From contig JAFTNZ010000033.1 of NCBI GenBank assembly GCA_017451645.1, forward strand, positions 1-57,180: DNA of 57,180 bases. The letters run 5' to 3'. The notes beneath the pieces are model-generated. The model was not told the origin of the DNA. It saw only the letters and a program-made list of their open reading frames with translations, and made no database searches. The DNA is from Bacteroidaceae bacterium. GTDB taxonomy: Bacteria > Bacteroidota > Bacteroidia > Bacteroidales > Bacteroidaceae. Shown here one piece after another: positions 14,009 to 23,060 of the stretch. The first letter of the stretch is position 1. The number at the start of each line of letters is the position of its first letter. Position numbers and translations under genes: made by a program.

Positions 14009-15190
14009 TCATTTCAGGACTTCGTCAAACCAATCGGCTACTTTTTTTTGAATCTCCTTACTGCAAAAATGAGGAAGATCCCAAAATTCGGTGACAAGCT
14101 TATCTGAAGCATCTTGACTTTCCCACACACGACGCATTTCTGCATAAGCCTTTTCGACAGAAGGCACGGGGAAAAGTTTATCTTTTCTTCCATTGAAGAA
14201 AAGCATGGGCTTCGGACATGCCAAAGAGGCAATGTGAGGATAATCCATATACTGACGGATACCAGGCAATGTATTGGCAAAGTCAGAACCTCCTTTTCCT
14301 CCACGATAATCCCAATGAAGCTGATAGTCGGTAGTCACCATCCAACAAATGGCAGCACCTGCCTTCACCTTATCGCTCAAAGCAGAAAGCATCCAGGTGC
14401 GATAAGCCCCCATGGAAAATCCCATTGCTCCTATCCGCTCTTTATCCACTTCCGGCAAAGTTGTCAGAAAATCTACTGCATAACAATCTTCATAAGTGGT
14501 GAATCCGCTCCAACTACGACCCAACATCTCAAATACACAAGCTACAGCCTGCTGACTATCGTATTTTACTCCCTCTTTGCGTCCACGCTCTCCCCAAAAG
14601 AGTGCATCGAAAGTGAGCACAACATAACCGCGTGAAGCCAGATAGTCGCCCACATACTGGTCGTCGTAACACCCATGTGCCCAAGTGTCTGCATCAGCCA
14701 ACACCAATGAATCCACTCCAAAAGGACGCACCATTTTCTCTTTGCCAATCGAGAAGTGTGCACCATGGTCATGCATCAGCACAACGGCAGGAAAAGGGCC
14801 TTCACCTTCAGGTACCAACAAGTAGGCAGGCACACGGGAATATTGCGTAAGATTGAAATCTATTTTCCTTACCTCGTATCCCGGACGTTTCTCCACAGCG
14901 CTGACCTCCATGTCGTACGAACTGCTTTCAAGAGGAGGTGCCATCATGGATTCGAACACTTTTCTGCGCGCTTCACGCTTCCATTTTGAAAATTTCTTTA
15001 TAGGACTGTTTCCCCAAGCTAAGGGATAGGTCAGCTCCGACTTCAATGCATCAAGAAACACGGGCATATCTTTCCTCAATTCATACCGGCCGCTCACCCT
15101 TGCCTCCTCACCTTTCTTCTTTTGGGCGTGCAGAGGAGCAGTCACCAATGTGAACAGCAACCAAACCAAACCAAACCGCACTGTCATCAT
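14009..15190 (-). CDS. secreted alpha/beta hydrolase (dienelactone hydrolase-like esterase)
   Basis: A 393-residue protein with a cleavable signal peptide (hydrophobic FGLVWLLFTLVTAPLHAQ), so periplasmic or exported. The alpha/beta hydrolase core shows VVLMHDHGAH (oxyanion region), the nucleophile elbow GFSMG with S259, the acid in FFNGRKDKLFPV and the histidine in LPHFC. This pattern suits acetyl-xylan-esterase or dienelactone-hydrolase-like enzymes that release acyl groups from glycans, but the substrate is not known. Its ATG overlaps the nadA stop (15187-15190), so it is translationally coupled to nadA, an odd pairing of NAD synthesis and a secreted esterase. Confidence 0.8.
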   Translation of the reverse strand: MMTVRFGLVWLLFTLVTAPLHAQKKKGEEARVSGRYELRKDMPVFLDALKSELTYPLAWGNSPIKKFSKWKREARRKVFESMMAPPLESSSYDMEVSAVEKRPGYEVRKIDFNLTQYSRVPAYLLVPEGEGPFPAVVLMHDHGAHFSIGKEKMVRPFGVDSLVLADADTWAHGCYDDQYVGDYLASRGYVVLTFDALFWGERGRKEGVKYDSQQAVACVFEMLGRSWSGFTTYEDCYAVDFLTTLPEVDKERIGAMGFSMGAYRTWMLSALSDKVKAGAAICWMVTTDYQLHWDYRGGKGGSDFANTLPGIRQYMDYPHIASLACPKPMLFFNGRKDKLFPVPSVEKAYAEMRRVWESQDASDKLVTEFWDLPHFCSKEIQKKVADWFDEVLK

Positions 15191-16179
15191 AACCCAAGCT
15201 TGGCTGAAATTTCTAACATCCGCCGGATAGGACGCACAGCTTTTTCAGCTACTTCTGCATCCACTTCAATGGACGGCCACTCATATTTCAGGGTGTTATA
15301 TAATTTCTCCAATGTACCCAAACGCATGAAATTGCATTCGTTACAAGCACACGTGCTATCCTCAGGCGGAGCAGGAATGAAATTTTTCTCAGGACACTGT
15401 TTTTGCATCTCATGCAAAATACCGCTTTCGGTAGCTACAATGAAGTCCTTACAATTACTATTTACAGCATGCTTCAACAAAGCAGCTGTAGAACCTACCA
15501 CATCAGCCAACTTCACCACTGCGCCCTTACACTCCGGATGGGCAAGGATGAGTGCATCGGGATACTGGCGCTTGAGTTCGAGAATCTTCTGTACAGAAAA
15601 TTGTTCATGCACATGGCAGGCACCATTCCACAAGAGCATTTCACGCCCAGTAATGGAATTGATGTAATTGCCCAAATTGCGATCGGGTCCAAAAATAATG
15701 GGTGTATCCTCAGGAAAACTCTCTACTATCTGTCGGGCATTGGTAGAGGTAACTACCACATCCGTTACCGCCTTTACAGCAGCTGTAGTATTCACATAAG
15801 AAATGACAGTGTGTCCGGGATGCTGCTTTACAAAAGCTTCAAACTCCTTGGCATCGCAACTGTCAGCCAATGAACATCCGGCATTCATATCGGGCACAAG
15901 CACTTTTTTTTCAGGACAGATGACTTTTGCTGTCTCTCCCATAAAATGCACTCCACAAAGTACTATGATGTCAGCATCGGTCTTTGCCGCCCATTGTGCC
16001 AATGCCAGACTATCGCCCACATAATCGGCTATATCCTGTATTTCACCAGACTGATAATAGTGCGCCAAGATGACTGCATTCTTTTCTTTGCGCAACCTGT
16101 CAATCTCTTTTTTCAAATCTACGGATTCATCGATAGGTTCATCTACAAATCCTTTTTTCAACCAATTCTGCTTAACCAT
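15187..16179 (-). CDS. nadA: quinolinate synthase
   Basis: A 330-residue NadA. It condenses iminoaspartate with dihydroxyacetone phosphate to quinolinate, the first pyridine intermediate of NAD biosynthesis, using an oxygen-sensitive [4Fe-4S] cluster. Visible family motifs are AHYYQSGEIQDIADYVGDSL at the start, LCGVHFMGETAK, PDMNAGCSLAD, YVNTTAAVKA, NGACHVHEQF and the C-terminal cysteine cluster STCACNECNFMRLGTLEKLY. All three domain repeats are present and the length is typical. nadB and nadC are not adjacent. A minus-strand -7 element at 16383-16391 predicts an untranslated leader of nearly 200 nt. Confidence 0.97.
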   Translation of the reverse strand: MVKQNWLKKGFVDEPIDESVDLKKEIDRLRKEKNAVILAHYYQSGEIQDIADYVGDSLALAQWAAKTDADIIVLCGVHFMGETAKVICPEKKVLVPDMNAGCSLADSCDAKEFEAFVKQHPGHTVISYVNTTAAVKAVTDVVVTSTNARQIVESFPEDTPIIFGPDRNLGNYINSITGREMLLWNGACHVHEQFSVQKILELKRQYPDALILAHPECKGAVVKLADVVGSTAALLKHAVNSNCKDFIVATESGILHEMQKQCPEKNFIPAPPEDSTCACNECNFMRLGTLEKLYNTLKYEWPSIEVDAEVAEKAVRPIRRMLEISAKLGL

Positions 16180-16723
16180 AAATTAATATATATTTTTTTA
16201 TTTCTATAGAAGAAAAATCTATGCTGATGATAATAGCCTGTTAACTGTGTGGATAATGAAACTTCCGTTTTTTTGTTCATTAAGTTATTAAGGTATTATT
16301 AACTGTCTTCCTCTATCTGTCCACAGGATAGTTCTTTGATTATAAAAGGAATTGCATAGTTTTCAACTTTCTGTTTATAAGTGCAAAGTTAAAAAGTAAA
16401 TTTGAAAAACCATGCCATTTATTATTGAAAAGTGAGTTTATATTATAGAATTAACTTTCTGCTTCTTTTTTTGGGCAGTTCAATTTTGCGTTTGGATATG
16501 CGTTTTTTTTGAATGACCAAAAGTTTTTCCTATTTTCTTTCAGATTTTAATTCACCGGTTTTTCACCGGTTGTTAACAAATAAGCAAGGGTTGTTGACAT
16601 TCTGAAGCAAGTAGATTTGTCAGCTGTGTTCCTCCTTTTATCGAAATTCCCTTGAAAACCTTTGCTGTTGTGAAAGAAAATCCATTTCTTTGCAAAATAT
16701 TTATAGGATTAGGGGAAAGAATA
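16180..16723. other. intergenic region between nadA and methyltransferase genes
   Basis: About 540 bp, very AT rich. It holds a minus-strand promoter element (16383-16391), one perfect DnaA-box-like word TGTGGATAA (16248-16256), a direct repeat TTCACCGGTT (16551-16560 and 16562-16571, 11-bp period) followed by TGTTAACAA, and no convincing gene. Confidence 0.5.
16383..16391 (-). promoter_or_regulatory. candidate nadA promoter -7 element
   Basis: The minus strand reads TAACTTTGC, matching TAnnTTTG, about 205 nt upstream of the nadA ATG. The -33 region is not clear. Confidence 0.45.
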
Positions 16724-17257
16724 ATGAGAAAACTCAGTATAACAGAAATGAAACGTATCAGTGCCGAGGAGTTTCGTCTATCGGAAAAAATACCTTTGGT
16801 AGTGGTGCTTGATGAAGTGCGTAGTTTGCATAATGTAGGGTCAGTTTTCCGTACGTCGGATGCCTTCAAAGTGGAGCGCATCTGCTTGTGTGGTATTACA
16901 GCTACTCCACCACATCCCGAGATGCACAAGACTGCACTTGGTGCTGAAGACACTGTAGCATGGACATATCACACCGATACATCGGATGTCATCGGCCAAC
17001 TTCATGCAGCAGGTTACACTGTGTTTGCTATCGAACAGTGTGAAGGAAGCACGATGCTTCAGGATATAGCGCTGTCGTCTGAAGGAAAATATGCTGTTGT
17101 ATTGGGAAATGAAGTGAAGGGAGTGAAGCAGGAGGTGGTGAATGCTTGCGACGGATGTATAGAGATTCCTCAGTTTGGTACGAAACATTCGTTGAATGTT
17201 TCCGTTACTGCCGGTATCATCATTTGGGAATTTGCCCGCCGGATAATGAAATTATAA
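16724..17257 (+). CDS. TrmH/SpoU-family RNA methyltransferase
   Basis: A 177-residue SPOUT-fold enzyme that methylates 2'-O-ribose in tRNA or rRNA with S-adenosylmethionine. The three SpoU motifs are present: LHNVGSVFRTSDAF (motif 1, Asn and Arg), VVLGNEVKGV (motif 2, Glu) and IPQFGTKHSLNVSVTAGIIIWE (motif 3, knot). No extra RNA-binding domain precedes the catalytic domain, so it resembles TrmL/TrmH minimal enzymes. Start at 16724 is preferred: GGGGAAAG sits 5 nt upstream, and a TTTCTTTGC promoter-like element occupies the longer frame. Its last 6 bp overlap the 3' end of the convergent DUF4294 gene. Exact target not determined. Confidence 0.88.
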   Translation: MRKLSITEMKRISAEEFRLSEKIPLVVVLDEVRSLHNVGSVFRTSDAFKVERICLCGITATPPHPEMHKTALGAEDTVAWTYHTDTSDVIGQLHAAGYTVFAIEQCEGSTMLQDIALSSEGKYAVVLGNEVKGVKQEVVNACDGCIEIPQFGTKHSLNVSVTAGIIIWEFARRIMKL

Positions 17258-17857
17258 TTGTCCGTTTTCAACCAATACCACCACGCGTTCGACCATAGCA
17301 TCGTCGTTTTCAGGGTCGTATTCCTTCTTGAGGCTTGCTCCAAAGAGCGAAGCGAAGGTCTGATAGAAACTTGCTTTGAAAGGTCCCATAAAAGCTTTTA
17401 CCAATTCGTATGACGACTGGTTGCACTCCCTGTCCACCAACTTTATCAACAGTTTTCCTTGTGAGAAGGTGAGTTTTTTCATCCGTGGTGTATATTGCTC
17501 TTTCAGCGATTCTTCTACAGCTTTGATGTGTTTTTTTCTGGCCTTCTCATCAGGCAATGTCTCCATATATTCATAGGTCTCTATGATGATGTGATTGATT
17601 TCTTTGGCTATGGGCAATGTCTTTTTCACGTTGCGCACCAATTTGTCGTAGGCCTTTCTTTGTTTTTTGTTTTTCAGTTTGAGTGGCTTATATATATATA
17701 CCGTGCGGAGCTGTATCCATGGTATGGTGTCTCCTTCATATACACATAACCTGAGCATTACCCGTCTGTTTTCAGTTGTGCTCTGTGTCTGTGCATAAGC
17801 ATTTATGCTGATTGCAAGAAATCCGGCAAATATAGCTGTATGGAGATATCTTAACAT
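17252..17857 (-). CDS. DUF4294 family secreted protein
   Basis: A 201-residue Bacteroidetes-specific protein with a signal peptide (MLRYLHTAIFAGFLAISINAYAQ), hence periplasmic or outer-membrane associated. The body has RLCVYEGDTIPWIQLRTVYIY, then a lysine-rich helical region and a conserved GKLLIKLVDRECNQSSYELVKAFMGPFKASFYQTFASLFG segment typical of DUF4294, function unknown. The start at 17857 is chosen because a promoter occupies the longer frame (next in-frame ATG at 17893). That promoter ends 4 nt before the ATG, so the message would be almost leaderless. It overlaps the 3' end of the methyltransferase gene by 6 bp. Confidence 0.8.
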   Translation of the reverse strand: MLRYLHTAIFAGFLAISINAYAQTQSTTENRRVMLRLCVYEGDTIPWIQLRTVYIYKPLKLKNKKQRKAYDKLVRNVKKTLPIAKEINHIIIETYEYMETLPDEKARKKHIKAVEESLKEQYTPRMKKLTFSQGKLLIKLVDRECNQSSYELVKAFMGPFKASFYQTFASLFGASLKKEYDPENDDAMVERVVVLVENGQL

Positions 17858-17861
17858 GCAG

Positions 17862-17893
17862 CAAAAGTAAAAATAAAATCTGTTGGTTACCAA
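17862..17893 (-). promoter_or_regulatory. promoter abutting the DUF4294 start codon
   Basis: On the minus strand TTG (17891-17893), 21 nt, then TACTTTTG (17862-17869) followed by C. The predicted transcription start coincides with the ATG at 17857. Confidence 0.5.
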
Positions 17894-17953
17894 GTATCTT
17901 AACTATCTTTTAGTCAGTCAGGATAACTTTTATGTAAAGTTGTATTAAAAGTG

Positions 17954-18025
17954 TACCTCCGAGGGGAATCGAACCCCTATCTAAAGTTTAGGAAACTTCT
18001 ATTCTATCCGTTGAACTACAGAGGC
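17954..18025 (-). tRNA. tRNA-Arg (anticodon CCU)
   Basis: The minus strand folds as a complete cloverleaf: acceptor GCCTCTG with CGGAGGT, D-stem GTTC/GAAT, anticodon stem GAAGT/ACTTT around loop TTCCTAA, variable loop AGAT, T-stem AGGGG/CCCCT around TTCGATT, and discriminator A. The anticodon CCT is at 17990-17992 (complement), reading AGG codons. The 3' CCA is not encoded. No mobile element is inserted at its 3' end. Confidence 0.95.
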
Positions 18026-18088
18026 AACTCAATACTTTCAGGCTGCAAAGGTAGGCTTTTTTATCGGATATACGAAATGTAAGCCTTG

Positions 18089-19033
18089 TTATTTTTGTTT
18101 TTTTGCTGCTTGGATGTTTCGTACCAATCCTTCATATTTTACACGTTTGACAGCAGAACCTTTAAAAAGTTTGCGGTATGTATCTCTGTCCAAATTGTCC
18201 ATATCTTCGTGCGTAGCTTGGATGAATGCTTCAGAAGAATGTAATTCTTCAATTTTCGTAGGTGTGGCAAATCTGTTCCATGGACATACTTTTTGGCACC
18301 GGTCGCAACCATAGATGCAGTTTCCCATAGCATTCCCTGCTTCAGGAGTGAGCGTTTCTCCCCTGTATTCGATAGTCAGATAAGAAAGGCATCGCGCCGC
18401 ATTCAATTTGTAAGGTTTTTCCAATGCGTGTGTGGGGCATTCCCTGATGCAGGCATTACAATTTCCACAACGGTCTTTTATGGGTGTGTCGTAATGAGTG
18501 AATGGTTGGTCGATGAGAATTTCTCCCAAAAAGAAATAAGAGCCTGCGTTAGGGATAACCAATTGTGTGTTTTTACCTATCCATCCTATTCCACATTGTT
18601 GTGCCCAATAGCGTTCAAACATGGGAGCTGTGTCGCAAAAGACACGTGCATGTATCTCCTTGTCCGTCCATTGTCTTATAATATATAATAAGGTGTATAT
18701 ACGTTCCTTCATCACTTCATGATAATCTCTTCCATAAGCATAATAGGAAAATTCGTATTGTGATGAAGGATCCAACCTTTTTTGGGGGTAATAATTCATA
18801 GCCAGACTGATAATGCTTTTTGCCCCTTCCATCAGCAGAGTTGGGGAAAGGCGTTTTTCTACATTATTGCCCATATAATGCATCTCTGCCTGTTTGCCTT
18901 CTGATAACCATCGCATAAAGTTTTCGCACTGAATGTGGTCAACAGCTTTTACAGTAGTCACTCCACAAGCTGAAAACCCGAGTTTCAGAGCTTCTTCCTT
19001 CAAACGTTTTGTATCTATAGGGGAGATTGTCAT
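18089..19033 (-). CDS. queG: epoxyqueuosine reductase
   Basis: A 314-residue QueG. It carries out the last step of queuosine synthesis, reducing epoxyqueuosine in tRNA to queuosine with a cobalamin cofactor and two [4Fe-4S] clusters. The N-terminal part has LGFSACGVTTV, MHYMGNN and the cobalamin-domain segment DTAPMFERYWAQQCGIGWIGKN. Two ferredoxin-like cysteine groups follow: CGNCNACIRECPTHAL and CIYGCDRCQKVCPWN. Length is that of the short form without C-terminal HEAT repeats. The deacetylase gene ends one base before it begins on the minus strand side, so the two are adjacent and probably co-transcribed. Confidence 0.95.
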   Translation of the reverse strand: MTISPIDTKRLKEEALKLGFSACGVTTVKAVDHIQCENFMRWLSEGKQAEMHYMGNNVEKRLSPTLLMEGAKSIISLAMNYYPQKRLDPSSQYEFSYYAYGRDYHEVMKERIYTLLYIIRQWTDKEIHARVFCDTAPMFERYWAQQCGIGWIGKNTQLVIPNAGSYFFLGEILIDQPFTHYDTPIKDRCGNCNACIRECPTHALEKPYKLNAARCLSYLTIEYRGETLTPEAGNAMGNCIYGCDRCQKVCPWNRFATPTKIEELHSSEAFIQATHEDMDNLDRDTYRKLFKGSAVKRVKYEGLVRNIQAAKKQK

Positions 19034-19034
19034 C

Positions 19035-19643
19035 TTATAGTGTGCCGAAACTGTATCCTTGTTCTATCATCCACTCAATGGAACGTGGCAAGGCATATTT
19101 GAGATTTTTTTCGGATTTCAGTGAATCGTGGAAAGTGATGATGGAACCATTGCGTACATATTTCTTGAGTTTTTCGAAGACCTGTTTGCCATTCAGCCGC
19201 CGACTATAGTCGCGTGTGACAAGATCCCACATGATGATGCGGTACTGCTTGCATAGGGTATGATACTGTCTCCATCCCATATATCCGTGTGGTGGACGGA
19301 AAAGGTCGGAATGTATGAGTTCATCGGCTTTTTTCACATTTTCAATATACTGTGGTGCTTTGTCACTGAATCCTCTTACATGGTTATATGTATGGTTGCC
19401 TACCCGGTGTCCACGTCTGACAATCATGTCGAATTCTTCCTTGTGTTTCCTCACATTGTCTCCCACAAGAAAGAAAGTTGCCTTTATTTTGTATTTGTCA
19501 AGAAGGTCGAGTACCCAAGGTGTAATGCCTGGTATAGGGCCATCATCGAAAGTAAGGTAAACCTTTCTTTCATTGGGATTCATCCGCCAAATGGCCTTGG
19601 GATATATCCATCTGACAATATTTGGAGGTTGTTCTATAAACAT
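19035..19643 (-). CDS. polysaccharide deacetylase family protein (NodB domain)
   Basis: A 202-residue NodB-type carbohydrate esterase. The metal-binding motifs are complete: TFDDGP (motif 1), H-x3-H in NHTYNH (motif 2), RPPHGY (motif 3), with the later WDL and HD (ITFHDS) pieces. It should remove N-acetyl groups from peptidoglycan or another amino sugar polymer. There is no signal peptide after the chosen start, so location is uncertain. Start at 19643 (MFIEQPPNIVRW) is preferred because a terminator at 19661-19721 lies inside the longer frame. It is followed at once by queG. Confidence 0.85.
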   Translation of the reverse strand: MFIEQPPNIVRWIYPKAIWRMNPNERKVYLTFDDGPIPGITPWVLDLLDKYKIKATFFLVGDNVRKHKEEFDMIVRRGHRVGNHTYNHVRGFSDKAPQYIENVKKADELIHSDLFRPPHGYMGWRQYHTLCKQYRIIMWDLVTRDYSRRLNGKQVFEKLKKYVRNGSIITFHDSLKSEKNLKYALPRSIEWMIEQGYSFGTL

Positions 19644-19660
19644 GTGTATAGTCTGATGTA

Positions 19661-19721
19661 AAAAAAAGAAAAAGGAGAGTGAAGTCTGTCTGCTGTACAG
19701 TAGCTTCAATCTCCCCTTTTT
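19661..19721 (-). terminator. intrinsic terminator of the DUF2723 gene
   Basis: On the minus strand GGGGAGATTGAAG pairs with CTTCACTCTCC and is followed by a T-rich run of about 14. It lies just after the DUF2723 stop and 18 nt before the deacetylase start. Confidence 0.75.
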
Positions 19722-19730
19722 CTAACGATG

Positions 19731-22700
19731 TTATTGATTCAACCGGCCACGCAATCTGGCAAATTTCTCATCGAGTGATTGCTGATAAGCCAATCCTTCT
19801 TCAGAGTTACCCAATAGTGTAGCTACTGTGTTCAGTATGCTGAAATTCCATTGGCAATCGCTAATTTTGGCCTGAAGTTGTTTTTGATCCAATGAAAGAT
19901 ACCAGTCGATATATTCGTTTGCTTTATCTCCCAATTGTTTGAGTATGCCTGTAGCCTTTTCTTTTTCACCCAATTGGAGATATGCTTCGGCAAATTCCAT
20001 AGAGCCTGACATGAGATAATCGTGAGGCAGCGTTGTAGATGGAATCACTTTTTCCATATAGTCAAGTGCCTTGAGTGCCTTGTCTTTCTTTCCTTCACGA
20101 ATCAGTTGTCTGATAAGTTGGGCAAAGATGCGGCGGTGGCTGTGACACATACGGCTCACAGTTTCATCCAAATAGATATCCGGATTGTCTATACCTCCGA
20201 ATTTGAACTTGTTGAGCATGACATCGTAAGTCTTTTCCGTATCCATGAAATATTCTCTCGGATATTGTTGTTGTTTTGGCAAGTAGCCCAGTTTTGCCCA
20301 GTTGAATGGTGTAATGCGATAGGCCAATCCTTCCTGAATAAAGTGGTCACTCAACCCCAAGTGATTCTGTGGTCCGACACTGATGGCCATGTAAATGGGA
20401 CGGCTCCAATTGGCATTTGCTAACATTTCCAACATCATCAGGTCGTTTTTGTAGAGTGCGTTGCGTCCTTTCAATGAAATATACATCTTGTCTGGAATTT
20501 CAGCTGAATCAGGAATGAACATACCTGAGCGGAGGACAGCTTCCTTATCTACAGTGATTTCCAACGTATCTGTAGGAATAACCTGAAAGTTAGGATTGCC
20601 AGAACAAATCCAATGCTTCATGATGTTCTTCACTTCGAACGGATTATCTCCGAATGCTTGTCTGGCCTTTTCTGGCTGATTCTTATAAAGTTTCCTGATT
20701 TCATTCTTCATTTTGGACTCAATCCGTACGTAGTCATTTGAGCCTTCCACATAGTCGTAGCGTTTCCATTCAATGGGCAATGAAGGAGAATCGTATGCCG
20801 GACGCCTCATCTGATCGATGTACCAGTCGGTCTGTAAGTAGCTGAGGTTGCAGACACGTGCATCGGTGCGGACCCCTTCGGTTTCTTGATTGTACCAAAG
20901 GGGGAATGTGTCGTTGTCTCCATTGGTGAAGATGATGGGATTGTCTTTTTCCGAAATACTGTTCAGATAGTTTTGTCCAAAATCGCGACAAGTGTATCGT
21001 CCGCTCCGGTCGTGGTCATCCCATGTCTGGCTGACCATTTGGACAGGTACACAGAGGCATGCCACTGCAGCCAGTATGGCGGCTGGTGTCTCTTTCATTT
21101 TCTTGCGGAGCAATTCGGTGAGTCCGGCCACTCCCATACCAATCCAGATGGCGAAAGCATAGAACGACCCTGCATAGGCATAGTCTCGTTCACGTGGCTG
21201 TGACGGTGTTTGGTTAAGGTATAATACGATGGCGATACCCGTCATGAAGAAGAGGAAAAATACTACCCAGAATTGTTTTACTCCCTGTTCTCCCCGGTAG
21301 GCTTGCCAAAAGAGTCCGATGAGTCCTAACAACAATGGCAGGCAGTAGAATACGTTGTGTCCCTTGTTGTTTTTCAGGTCACTGGGCAGATTATCCTGGT
21401 TACCCACAAGCAGATTGTCTATGAAACTGATACCGGTTATCCAGTTGCCATGTTCCAGTTCTCCGTTGCCCTGAATGTCATTCTGTCGTCCGGCAAAATT
21501 CCACATGAAATAGCGCCAGTACATGAAATTTATCTGGTAAGAGAAGAAAAATCTCAAGTTTTCCAACTGGGTAGGCATCTGTACCGTCACCATGTTTCCA
21601 CATTCGTCATAGGGTACCTTATATTCTTTGATTCCTCCAAGCCATTGTTTGTACTTGTCAGCATGTTCAGGGCTGTACATACGTGGGAAGAGCATATTTT
21701 GTGCATACTTGTAGTTCTGCTTGTAACGAATCAATTCGTAACGGTCGGGTTCGTCGGCAGACTTTTTCTCCTTGCGGTGATAGACAGGTGCACCCTCTTC
21801 ATAGACGGGTATGCAGTGATTTCCCTCAGTCTTCAGTGCTATTTTGGATGAGTATGCTTGTCCATAAAAAAGCGGTCGGTCGCCGTACTGTTCTCGTCCT
21901 AAATAGGTACCTAAGGTGAAAATGTCTTCCGGTGAATTCTGATCCATCGGTGTATTGGCCGTAGAACGGATGACAATGACGGCATACGAGGAATATCCCA
22001 CTACAATCATTGTCAGGCAGAGTAATGTTGTGTTCAGTGTGCGCACTGATACCCGGTAGTTTCCACCCTTTTTGTAGAAAAGGAAGAAAGCCAATACGGC
22101 CAATACCACCATTCCGATGAGGATACTGTTGAATCCGTAACCATAGAAAGGGATACCCAAGAGAGCTACAGAAAGGAGAAAGGCGATGTTCATCCGTTTG
22201 CGATTTTCGCTACGGAAGGTTTCATAGACACCCCAGATAAGGGTAACTGCCAACAAAATGATATAGACAATCAAACCTGTATTGAATGGTGTACCTAAAG
22301 TGTTGACAAACAATAGTTCGAACCATCCGCCTACCTTCACGATGCCCGGCACGATGCCATAAAGTACGGCTGCTATCAGCAGTGCTGAAACAATGAGTGC
22401 TCCTAAGGAACCTTTCAGGTTTGCATTGGGATTCCGTTTGTAGTACCAAATGAGTACGATAGCAGGGATACAGAGAAGATTGAGCAGGTGTACACCCACT
22501 GAAAGTCCAGTCAGATAAGCTATAAGTATCAGCCAACGGTCGCTGTGAGGTTTATCGGCTTGCTCTTCCCATTTGAGTATCAACCAAAAAACTACAGCTG
22601 TAAAAAGTGACGAATAGGCATATACTTCACCCTCCACAGCACTATACCAGAAAGTATCGCTGAACGTGTAAGCTAAAGCACCGGTCATGCCTGAAGCAAT

Positions 22701-23060
22701 GATGGTAATCAGTTTTCCGGTAGTCATCTTTGTTTCATCAGGGCACACCAACTTCTTGGTCAGGTGTGTGATGCTCCAAAAAAGGAAAAGGATACATCCT
22801 GCACTGAGCAATGCCGACATGATGTTCACCATGTAGGCTACCTGACTCGGATCGCTGACAAACTGCGAGAAGATGTTGGCTGTCAGCATAAAGAAAGGAG
22901 CACCAGGAGGGTGGCCTACTTCCAGCTTATAGCCGGTGGTGATAAACTCAGGACAGTCCCAAAAACTGGCTGTCGGTTCGATGGTCATACAATACACCAC
23001 GGCTGCAATGGCAAAAGCAATCCAGCCGAAGATGTTGTTGACGATACTGTACTTTTTCAT
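19731..23060 (-). CDS. DUF2723 multi-pass membrane protein (GT117-like glycosyltransferase)
   Basis: An 1109-residue protein. The first ~400 residues contain about ten hydrophobic helices with the family signature FWDCPEFITTGYKLEVGHPPGAPFF near residue 33 to 57; the acidic and His residues there resemble the catalytic loop of GT-C/protein-mannosyltransferase enzymes. A large periplasmic region with further membrane helices (~560-670) follows, and the C-terminus is helical with TPR-like segments (LDYMEKVIPSTTLPHDYLMSGSMEFAEAYLQLGEKEKA). DUF2723 proteins are assigned to GT117; a lipid-linked sugar donor and protein or lipid acceptor are likely but unproven. Single-gene unit with its own promoter element and terminator. 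Confidence 0.87.
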   Translation of the reverse strand: MKKYSIVNNIFGWIAFAIAAVVYCMTIEPTASFWDCPEFITTGYKLEVGHPPGAPFFMLTANIFSQFVSDPSQVAYMVNIMSALLSAGCILFLFWSITHLTKKLVCPDETKMTTGKLITIIASGMTGALAYTFSDTFWYSAVEGEVYAYSSLFTAVVFWLILKWEEQADKPHSDRWLILIAYLTGLSVGVHLLNLLCIPAIVLIWYYKRNPNANLKGSLGALIVSALLIAAVLYGIVPGIVKVGGWFELLFVNTLGTPFNTGLIVYIILLAVTLIWGVYETFRSENRKRMNIAFLLSVALLGIPFYGYGFNSILIGMVVLAVLAFFLFYKKGGNYRVSVRTLNTTLLCLTMIVVGYSSYAVIVIRSTANTPMDQNSPEDIFTLGTYLGREQYGDRPLFYGQAYSSKIALKTEGNHCIPVYEEGAPVYHRKEKKSADEPDRYELIRYKQNYKYAQNMLFPRMYSPEHADKYKQWLGGIKEYKVPYDECGNMVTVQMPTQLENLRFFFSYQINFMYWRYFMWNFAGRQNDIQGNGELEHGNWITGISFIDNLLVGNQDNLPSDLKNNKGHNVFYCLPLLLGLIGLFWQAYRGEQGVKQFWVVFFLFFMTGIAIVLYLNQTPSQPRERDYAYAGSFYAFAIWIGMGVAGLTELLRKKMKETPAAILAAVACLCVPVQMVSQTWDDHDRSGRYTCRDFGQNYLNSISEKDNPIIFTNGDNDTFPLWYNQETEGVRTDARVCNLSYLQTDWYIDQMRRPAYDSPSLPIEWKRYDYVEGSNDYVRIESKMKNEIRKLYKNQPEKARQAFGDNPFEVKNIMKHWICSGNPNFQVIPTDTLEITVDKEAVLRSGMFIPDSAEIPDKMYISLKGRNALYKNDLMMLEMLANANWSRPIYMAISVGPQNHLGLSDHFIQEGLAYRITPFNWAKLGYLPKQQQYPREYFMDTEKTYDVMLNKFKFGGIDNPDIYLDETVSRMCHSHRRIFAQLIRQLIREGKKDKALKALDYMEKVIPSTTLPHDYLMSGSMEFAEAYLQLGEKEKATGILKQLGDKANEYIDWYLSLDQKQLQAKISDCQWNFSILNTVATLLGNSEEGLAYQQSLDEKFARLRGRLNQ

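Noticed and set aside
16180-16723. Candidate replication origin (AT-rich, TGTGGATAA DnaA-box word at 16248)
   Set aside because: Only one perfect box; another chance copy occurs at 9695. No dnaA, dnaN or clear switch in gene direction is near.
17941-18088. Integration site of a mobile element at tRNA-Arg
   Set aside because: The tRNA is complete and there is no integrase or duplicated 3' end nearby.
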